Source of the DNA: JAZDKP01 sp043802925
GTDB lineage: Bacteria > Fibrobacterota > OXYB2-FULL-49-7 > JAEUSG01
NCBI GenBank assembly: GCA_043802925.1
Contig: JAZDKP010000056.1
Coordinates: 1-36,170, forward strand
DNA length: 36,170 nucleotides
Reading direction: 5' to 3'
Shown here piece by piece: positions 31,027 through 36,170 of the stretch. The stretch's first letter is position 1; each line of letters starts with the position of its first letter. The translations under genes were made by a program, and so were the position numbers. Below the pieces are notes generated by a model, which saw nothing but the letters and a program-made list of their open reading frames with translations, was not told the origin of the DNA and did not search any database.

Positions 31027-31274
31027 TTCACTTCGTCCAGGTCAAAATGGTACTTTTCAATGACCGGGTTGCTGAGGAGTTTTCCGCACATGTCGTGGAT
31101 CTGCTTTTCGACCTTTGCGCGGTCGGTGCTGTCAACGTCCAGCTCCACGTACTTGCCCATGCGCACGTTCTGCACGCCCGTATACCCGAGGGACTCCAGT
31201 GCATGCTGGACCGTGGCGCCTTGCGGGTCCATGACGCTCTTTTTGAGGGTGACGTTGATTTTAGCTCGAAACAT
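31023..31274 (-). CDS. purS: Phosphoribosylformylglycinamidine synthase subunit PurS
   Basis: The 83-residue protein begins MFRAKINVTLKKSVMDPQGAT and has the PurS pattern (VRMGKYVELDVD, CGKLLSNPVIE). PurS is the small bridging subunit of the three-part FGAM synthase PurSLQ. The start at 31274 is chosen because AGGAGG lies just upstream; the longer frame to 31352 overlaps pssA. It is coupled to purQ. Confidence 0.92.
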   Translation of the reverse strand: MFRAKINVTLKKSVMDPQGATVQHALESLGYTGVQNVRMGKYVELDVDSTDRAKVEKQIHDMCGKLLSNPVIEKYHFDLDEVK

Positions 31275-31302
31275 GGGGGTCCTCCTGGATGGATTCCTTA
31301 AA

Positions 31303-32103
31303 TCAGACGGACGGAACACCGTTGGCATCGTCATTATCAGGGCCCGTACCAAAGACCGCGCGCACCAGACCGAATAAAATATAAAACGAGGAAAGCACGT
31401 AAAAACCGAGACCCGGGTGCCAGAAAGTCAACCCGAGAATCAGCAGCAGGACGGTGGTTCGGATCGGGTGTTTTTTAATGTCATTGAACAGGAACATATA
31501 GGTCACATCGTACTTGACCTGCGAGACCATGAGCACGGACACGAGCAGCACAGAACCGATCATCATCCGGGTCTTGATTTCTTCGGGAAGGCCGGTCAGC
31601 CCGAACTTCGGGACAAGAAAACAGTCCCATCCCTCAAAAAAGAGGATCAGCGAAACCAGTGCGCACGCAGCCACGGGAATGGGAAGGCCGGTGAACCCGC
31701 TTTTAGCTTTTGTCGTGGCGGAGCAGTTGAAGCGTGCGAGACGGACAGCGCCGCAAAGAAGGAAAAAGATCGGAATAAGATAGAAAATGCGGTTGTCATC
31801 GATGAGATTGAAAAAGATCTGCCGGAAGATGACAATCGTGGCCGCCACACCAAAGGTGATGACGTCCGCGATAGAGTCGTACTGAATGCCGAATTCGGAC
31901 GAAGAATGGGTCAGTCGCGCCACCTTGCCGTCCAAGCCGTCCACGATGGCCGCGAAAATGATAAGCCAGCAGGAAAACGTGTAGAACCCGCCATTCTGCG
32001 CCACGGGCTCCTCGAAAGTGAAAAAGATGGCAAACAGACCGGCGAGGATGCTGACGCTGGTCACCATGTTCGGAAGGACGATTTTATATTTCTGGAGATT
32101 CAT
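31303..32103 (-). CDS. pssA: CDP-diacylglycerol-serine O-phosphatidyltransferase
   Basis: The 266-residue integral membrane protein has a perfect CDP-alcohol phosphatidyltransferase signature: D58-G-x2-A-R, eight residues, G72, three residues, D76, three residues, D80. Multiple membrane helices follow. It makes phosphatidylserine from CDP-diacylglycerol and serine at the inner membrane. Adjacent psd supplies the decarboxylase, so together they make phosphatidylethanolamine. It is five bases downstream of psd and 28 bases upstream of purS. Confidence 0.93.
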   Translation of the reverse strand: MNLQKYKIVLPNMVTSVSILAGLFAIFFTFEEPVAQNGGFYTFSCWLIIFAAIVDGLDGKVARLTHSSSEFGIQYDSIADVITFGVAATIVIFRQIFFNLIDDNRIFYLIPIFFLLCGAVRLARFNCSATTKAKSGFTGLPIPVAACALVSLILFFEGWDCFLVPKFGLTGLPEEIKTRMMIGSVLLVSVLMVSQVKYDVTYMFLFNDIKKHPIRTTVLLLILGLTFWHPGLGFYVLSSFYILFGLVRAVFGTGPDNDDANGVPSV

Positions 32104-32108
32104 GCGTT

Positions 32109-32747
32109 TTACTCCCGGACGACCGCGATGATGGAGCTTCCACCCGCAACCTTGTCACCGACGTTGACGCGGACCTCGGCCTCAAGCGGGAGAAAGAGGT
32201 CCGTGCGCGACCCGAACTTGATGAGGCCAAAGCGTTCGCCGCGCGCGTATTCGTTGCCCTCGCGGGCACGGCATACAATACGCCGGGCAATGAGCCCCGC
32301 TATCTGTTTGACGAGAATTTTATGCTTTCCACAGCGCAGGCCGACCTGCGACTGTTCGTTGTCGAGCGACGCCTTGTGGTCCCACGCGGCCAGGAACTTG
32401 CCTTTGTAGTATTTGAAATACTCGACCGTGCCGGCCGCGGGCACGCGATTGACATGTACGTTGAAGACGTTAAGGAAAATGGAGACGCGCCGGGCCTTGC
32501 CGGTGTAGGGATGCTCGTCCTCAACGATTTCAACGACTTTGCCATCGGCCGGGGAGACAAAAAGGCCGGGCTCCTGCGGAATTTTACGCTTTGGATCACG
32601 AAAGAAGTACATTGTAAAAGTTGCGAGCGTAATGGCGATCAGCAGATAGACGAACACCGCGGTGGAACCACTTTTAAGGAACCCGACGAGGAAAATGATT
32701 ATGACAACCAGCAGACTCATGACGAGCCCAAGACCCTCTTTGGCCAT
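32109..32747 (-). CDS. psd: Phosphatidylserine decarboxylase, short type
   Basis: The 212-residue protein has an N-terminal membrane segment pair (about 8-48) and FFRDPKRKIPQEPGLFVSPADGKV, then FLNVFNVHVNRVP. It ends with the self-cleavage region LIKFGSRTDLFLP, where Gly179-Ser180 is the expected processing site; the serine becomes the pyruvoyl cofactor. This is the short Psd form (archaeal-like/PSD_2). The ribosome binding site AGGGAG precedes ATG. It heads the seven-gene leftward run and is divergent from dinB. Confidence 0.92.
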   Translation of the reverse strand: MAKEGLGLVMSLLVVIIIFLVGFLKSGSTAVFVYLLIAITLATFTMYFFRDPKRKIPQEPGLFVSPADGKVVEIVEDEHPYTGKARRVSIFLNVFNVHVNRVPAAGTVEYFKYYKGKFLAAWDHKASLDNEQSQVGLRCGKHKILVKQIAGLIARRIVCRAREGNEYARGERFGLIKFGSRTDLFLPLEAEVRVNVGDKVAGGSSIIAVVRE

Positions 32748-32783
32748 TTTTCTCCCTTAAAAATCGTATAAAATATTGTAAAT

Positions 32784-32825
32784 AGGGCCGCGGACATTCA
32801 AGATAATTCAAAAATTACCGGCCCT
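32784..32825. promoter_or_regulatory. Inverted repeat in the psd-dinB divergent region
   Basis: AGGGCCG at 32784-32790 and CGGCCCT at 32819-32825 form a perfect seven-base inverted pair around 28 bases, extendable with AAT/ATT across a one-base bulge. It lies between the divergent psd and dinB starts, so it could be an operator or a hairpin in the dinB leader. No LexA-type box is recognisable. Confidence 0.35.
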
Positions 32826-32844
32826 GATTTGTTATTTTACCGCC

Positions 32845-34020
32845 ATGCTTCGCCCCCGCGCCATCCTTCATATTGATATGGACTGTTTTTTCGCGGCCAT
32901 CGAAACACGCGACAACCCCGCGCTCATCGGAAGACCCGTCATCGTGGGCGCGCAACCAGGCACGCGCGGCGTTATTTCCGCCTGCAATTACGAAGCGCGC
33001 AAATTCGGCCTCCATTCCGCCATGCCCATCTCCCGCGCCTTCCGCCTCTGTCCCAAAGGCGTCTATCTTCCTGTGGACATGGCCCGGTACGAAGCCGTAT
33101 CGGACCAGGTGATGGCCATCCTCGAGCATTTCACGGACCGCATCGAACCCATCAGCGTGGACGAAGCCTATCTGGACATCTCGGACCTTGGGAAGCTCTT
33201 CGGGGTCCCGGAACAGATTGCGCGTAAAATCAAGGTTTGCATCCGCGAAGCGCTGTCGCTCACCGCCTCCATCGGTGTGGCACCCTGTAAAACCGTGGCG
33301 AAAATAGCGGCCAACCTGAACAAGCCCGACGGACTGCTCATCGTGCTGCCCGAAGAAGTGCAGGCCCTGCTGGACCCGCTTCCGGTCTCGCGGCTCCCGG
33401 GCGTGGGCGCGGTCACGCACGAGGCGCTGAAAAAACTGGGCATCCGCACCGTGGCGGAACTCCGGAAATATCCCCCCGCGGTGCTGTCCAAAAAGTTCGG
33501 GGAAGGAGTCTGCGAATCGCTCCTGGCGCTGGCCCGGGGCCGCGACGACAGCGCGGTCGAAACCGTTCACGAGACGAAATCTATTTCGCGCGAACATACA
33601 TTCCAGAAGGACACGCCCGACCGCGCTCTCCTGAAAAAATCGCTCCTCGCGCTCATGGACGACGTGGCGCGCCGCTGCCGCGCGCATGAACTGAAAGGCC
33701 GCACCGTGTTCCTCTCCTGGCGCGAACCGGACTTTGCGCGCCATTCGCGCCACCGCACGCTCGTGGGCCCCACAAACGAAAGCAACGCCCTTGTCCGGGC
33801 GATCCTCGGCCTGTTCGAGTCCTGCATACCGGAAAGGGCCCCTGTCCGGCTCATCGGCGCGGGGGTCATGAACTTCGGGGAGGCGGAGGAGGAATGCCAG
33901 CTGGACCTGTTCGCGAAGCCGAAGGCGAAACCGGACCGTCAGGCAAAACTGGACCGGGCGCGGGATGCGATCAACAAGAAGTTCGGGAAAGCGGCGTTAA
34001 AACGGGCGTGCTTGATGTAA
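32845..34020 (+). CDS. dinB: DNA polymerase IV (Y-family, DinB)
   Basis: The 391-residue protein has the Y-family motifs: DMDCFFAAIE (catalytic Asp11, steric gate Phe16) and SVDEAYLD (Asp106, Glu107). The thumb domain helix-hairpin-helix is LPGVGAVTHEALKKLGI, followed by the little finger domain. The C-terminal region has QLDLF (about 352-356), a beta-clamp-binding motif, followed by a tail of about 35 residues of the type KLDRARDAINKKFG. It performs error-prone bypass of damage. No LexA site is recognised upstream, and the ATG has no good ribosome binding site. The downstream gene is 54 bases away. Confidence 0.94.
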   Translation: MLRPRAILHIDMDCFFAAIETRDNPALIGRPVIVGAQPGTRGVISACNYEARKFGLHSAMPISRAFRLCPKGVYLPVDMARYEAVSDQVMAILEHFTDRIEPISVDEAYLDISDLGKLFGVPEQIARKIKVCIREALSLTASIGVAPCKTVAKIAANLNKPDGLLIVLPEEVQALLDPLPVSRLPGVGAVTHEALKKLGIRTVAELRKYPPAVLSKKFGEGVCESLLALARGRDDSAVETVHETKSISREHTFQKDTPDRALLKKSLLALMDDVARRCRAHELKGRTVFLSWREPDFARHSRHRTLVGPTNESNALVRAILGLFESCIPERAPVRLIGAGVMNFGEAEEECQLDLFAKPKAKPDRQAKLDRARDAINKKFGKAALKRACLM

Positions 34021-34029
34021 ATGCCTCCA

Positions 34030-34035
34030 TATAAT
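34030..34035 (+). promoter_or_regulatory. Candidate -10 box of the TPR lipoprotein gene
   Basis: A perfect TATAAT lies 40 bases before the ATG at 34075, in the short gap after dinB. I see no well-spaced -35 box, so it may be weak or activator-dependent. Confidence 0.35.
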
Positions 34036-34074
34036 ATATTTCCCCTGACCCTTGAACCTTAACAGGAGCCCTTT

Positions 34075-35025
34075 ATGCGTACATTATCAATCCTTCTGGC
34101 GCTCGCGTTCGCTTTCCTGCTCGTTGCCTGTTCCAATATGGATTCAGGCCGGCGCGCCTTCAAAAACGGCAAGTATCGCAAGGCCATCCACCTGTTTGAA
34201 AAAGAGCTCACGCGCGACCTGAACAACAAGGACGCGCAGAACCTGATCATCCTCGCCCGCTCGGGACTGCTCGCCGACAGCGCGGCCGCAATCATGGCCA
34301 CGGGACGTTTTGAAGACGGTCTGCTGCTGGTGGACGAAGCCATGGGCCTGGATCCCCAGAACAAGGACGCGGCCACGCTCCTGAACAATGGCGTGGTGGA
34401 GCTCACCGCCAAGATCCGGAAGGAATTGATTCCGGCGCGCAACTGGGACAAAATCATCACACTGACGAAAATCATCCTCAAATACAAGCCCGATGAACGG
34501 GGCATGCATGTCCATCATGCACAGGCGGTGTACGAACGCGAGCACCAGACGCTCAACACCGTCTCCATCATGGCCATCAAGAATGCGTTCCAGGTCGTGC
34601 CCGACGATCCCTTCCTCAAGGAGCGCAGGGTCGCCATTGACGCGGCCGGAAAAGCCTACGCCAAAGTATTCCAGGACTACGAAAACGCGCTCATCCGGAA
34701 GGACTTTGCAGCCTGGAAGCGGCTTGCACACCCGCGCTTCATCCGGTCCGCGGAGGACGACATCAAACGCATCAAGGAAAAAGGGGATGCGAGCATCGCA
34801 AACCTTCAAGCCTATTTCCTCGCCATCTGCACACAACCCGCGGACCTGGGCAGCCCCCAGGGAGCGGAAATCATCTGCATCGAAGTCAAGGCCCCGGACG
34901 ACGCCTATGTGCACTTTGCCTACAAGAACAGCCCCAAAGTTTACAAGACCGAAGTGCTAAAGGTCGATGGCGCCTGGAAGGTCGATCGCGAAGAAGACAG
35001 CGAGCTTAAAAAGACGGAACGGTAG
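34075..35025 (+). CDS. TPR-like lipoprotein
   Basis: The 316-residue protein starts with a lipoprotein signal (MRTLSILLALAFAFLLVAC, lipid-modified Cys19). Helical repeat-like segments follow (about 22-200), for example GRRAFKNGKYRKAIHLFEKEL and GRFEDGLLLVDEAMGLDP, which read as TPR-like. The C-terminal part (about 200-316) is a mixed alpha/beta region with no known motif. It would be anchored in the outer or inner membrane facing the periplasm and may scaffold an envelope complex. AGGAG lies seven bases before the ATG. It is convergent with the HAMP protein gene. Confidence 0.75.
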   Translation: MRTLSILLALAFAFLLVACSNMDSGRRAFKNGKYRKAIHLFEKELTRDLNNKDAQNLIILARSGLLADSAAAIMATGRFEDGLLLVDEAMGLDPQNKDAATLLNNGVVELTAKIRKELIPARNWDKIITLTKIILKYKPDERGMHVHHAQAVYEREHQTLNTVSIMAIKNAFQVVPDDPFLKERRVAIDAAGKAYAKVFQDYENALIRKDFAAWKRLAHPRFIRSAEDDIKRIKEKGDASIANLQAYFLAICTQPADLGSPQGAEIICIEVKAPDDAYVHFAYKNSPKVYKTEVLKVDGAWKVDREEDSELKKTER

Positions 35026-35030
35026 TCTCC

Positions 35031-35696
35031 TCAGCTCAATTTGATTTTGGCCTTCAGTTCATCGCTTTCACGCTGGAGCATGGAAAGCGTGGCCGGATCC
35101 GCGTTGGCGTTACGGGCCACGGCCAAGAGCGCATCGTTGATCGTGAGCGCTCGCGTAAATGTCTCCTTGAGAAAATCGCTGGCCTTGTTGAAGTCCGTGG
35201 CCACATCCAAAAGCTCGTCTCCTTGGCGCAGGTAGATACGCGCGTTGAAGTTGCCGTTTCGCACTTCCTCGGCGAACTTGGTGAGGCGGTAGATGGGACC
35301 GACGACCTTGTGCGAAATGAAAATAGTAAGGAAGCAGAGTTCCGCAAGCACGATCGCCAGGCCGATAAAGAGGATTTTATAGGTGGAGGCGAGCAAAACG
35401 CTGGAAAAGGGGGCGTTGTCGGACTGGTAGGTAATGAGCCGGTTCTTGATGTCGGCCACGGTCTTGGCGTTTCGCATGGACGCGTCCGCATACACCATGT
35501 TGTTGACCGCAATGATATTGCGGTTGATGTCCTTGTTGATTTCGCGCAGGGTGGCCTTAAGGAACAAGGACTGCGACTTGAACATGACCGCGCCGATAAA
35601 AACCACGAGGATGAGCATGGGGATGAGCATGGAGATCATGTAGCGCATCTGAAGACGCTTGTTGATGAAGAAATGCTTGCGTTTGAACTTTTCCAT
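35031..35696 (-). CDS. HAMP-domain membrane protein without recognisable output domain
   Basis: The 221-residue protein has two membrane helices (about 19-39 and 106-127) flanking a short periplasmic region of about 65 residues. A HAMP domain (about 128-180, HKVVGPIYRLTKFAEEVRNGNF) and about 40 helical residues follow. It lacks a kinase, chemotaxis or cyclase module, so it cannot signal alone in the usual way. It may act through a neighbouring protein or as a regulatory subunit. GGGGAG lies a few bases before the ATG. It is leftward, following the 7TM-HD gene. Confidence 0.8.
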   Translation of the reverse strand: MEKFKRKHFFINKRLQMRYMISMLIPMLILVVFIGAVMFKSQSLFLKATLREINKDINRNIIAVNNMVYADASMRNAKTVADIKNRLITYQSDNAPFSSVLLASTYKILFIGLAIVLAELCFLTIFISHKVVGPIYRLTKFAEEVRNGNFNARIYLRQGDELLDVATDFNKASDFLKETFTRALTINDALLAVARNANADPATLSMLQRESDELKAKIKLS

Positions 35697-35756
35697 GGTA
35701 ATCTCCCCGTTTATACGACGCAGATAAAATAACTATTTCACTTGTCCATGCGAAAG

Positions 35757-36170
35757 TCAGGCCTTTTTCTCGTTCCCTTTTTTCGCCTCGCCGTCCGGGT
35801 ACTCGATGCGCGTGTGGAACATGGCGGTGAGCACGGGCAGGAAGCTCTGTTTGATGACCGCGAGGTCAATGAAGGTCAGCTCGCAGTCGTCGAGCTGGCT
35901 GTCCGCGATTTTCCCGTCAATGATGCTGTTCACCAGGCCCTTGAGCCGTGAGGTGGTGGGGTCCGTGAGCGAACGGCTCGCCGCCTCCACCGAGTCCGCG
36001 AGCATGATGAGTGCGGTCTCCCGCGAGGACGGCTTGGGGCCCGGATAGCAGAAGTCCTCGCGCAGCAGGTGCTTGTCCGGGTCCAATGCCCGCGCCTTCT
36101 CGTAAACGAAGGAAATCAGCGTGGTGCCGTGGTGCTCACGGATGGCGTCGAGAATGGCGGGCGGCAGGTT
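35757..36170 (-). CDS. C-terminal part of 7TM-HD family phosphohydrolase (PgpH-like), partial
   Basis: The frame is open from the right edge to its stop codon at 35757 and encodes the last 137 residues. It begins NLPPAILDAIREHHGTTLISFVYEKA, then CYPGPKPSSRETALIMLADSVEAASRSL, DCELTFIDLAVIKQSF and FHTRIEYP. This matches the end of the HD domain of 7TM-HD proteins, which hydrolyse cyclic-di-AMP at the inner membrane. The HHGT and the ADSVEA metal/substrate residues are present. The upstream gene part lies outside the window. The Lys-rich tail (EAKKGNEKKA) ends it. Downstream, 60 bases separate it from the HAMP gene. Confidence 0.85.
   Translation of the reverse strand, partial: NLPPAILDAIREHHGTTLISFVYEKARALDPDKHLLREDFCYPGPKPSSRETALIMLADSVEAASRSLTDPTTSRLKGLVNSIIDGKIADSQLDDCELTFIDLAVIKQSFLPVLTAMFHTRIEYPDGEAKKGNEKKA

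Noticed and set aside
32815..33753. Leftward 312-codon frame over dinB
   Set aside because: Antisense to catalytic motifs of DinB and without family features.
1..36170. tRNA or rRNA genes
   Set aside because: I saw no cloverleaf with a GTTCGAATC-like loop and no rRNA signature in the intergenic gaps.

Overview
The window looks like a chromosomal segment of a Gram-negative, motile, G+C-rich bacterium. The best guess is the Fibrobacterota/FCB superphylum. Evidence: a protein tail resembling a type IX secretion sorting domain at the left edge, three heptosyltransferase-like GT9 genes (outer-membrane LPS), BatD/BatE, a 7TM-HD phosphohydrolase, DUF4321 and a flagellin. This placement is an inference; no rRNA or other marker fixes it.

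Left part (1-8260): end of a probable secreted protein, an aldolase-like DRE-TIM enzyme, a lone STAS protein, a corA-ygiQ pair with TAATG stop/start overlap, a YhcH-family protein, and a small excisionase-type HTH protein translationally overlapped with a large lytic transglycosylase. Three copies of a structured intergenic repeat lie here (about 97-164, 2238-2326, 8197-8256), each just after a stop codon.

Middle (8260-23217): a surface-glycan (LPS/O-antigen-like) locus with GDP-mannose 4,6-dehydratase, two methyltransferases, a DPM1-like GT2, two further GT2 proteins, three GT4 proteins, three tandem GT9 proteins and three poorly characterised glycosyltransferase-like proteins. Orientation switches several times, and convergent genes abut or overlap at their stop codons. 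The 10046-13255 block is visibly more A+T-rich, which suggests acquired DNA. No flippase, polymerase or ABC exporter is seen.

Right part (23218-36170): typA/bipA, an atypical Gfo/Idh/MocA protein, flagellin behind a sigma-28-like promoter, then a tight leftward seven-gene run psd-pssA-purS-purQ-DUF4321-batD-batE (phosphatidylethanolamine synthesis, FGAM synthase subunits, Bat envelope proteins). Divergent from it is dinB, followed by a TPR lipoprotein, a HAMP membrane protein without an output domain, and the C-terminal end of a 7TM-HD phosphodiesterase cut by the window edge.

Most of the window is ordinary housekeeping plus a variable glycan locus. I see no convincing new defence or mobile system. 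The most distinctive signals are the covarying intergenic repeat and the two uncharacterised glycan proteins with their associated methyltransferases.
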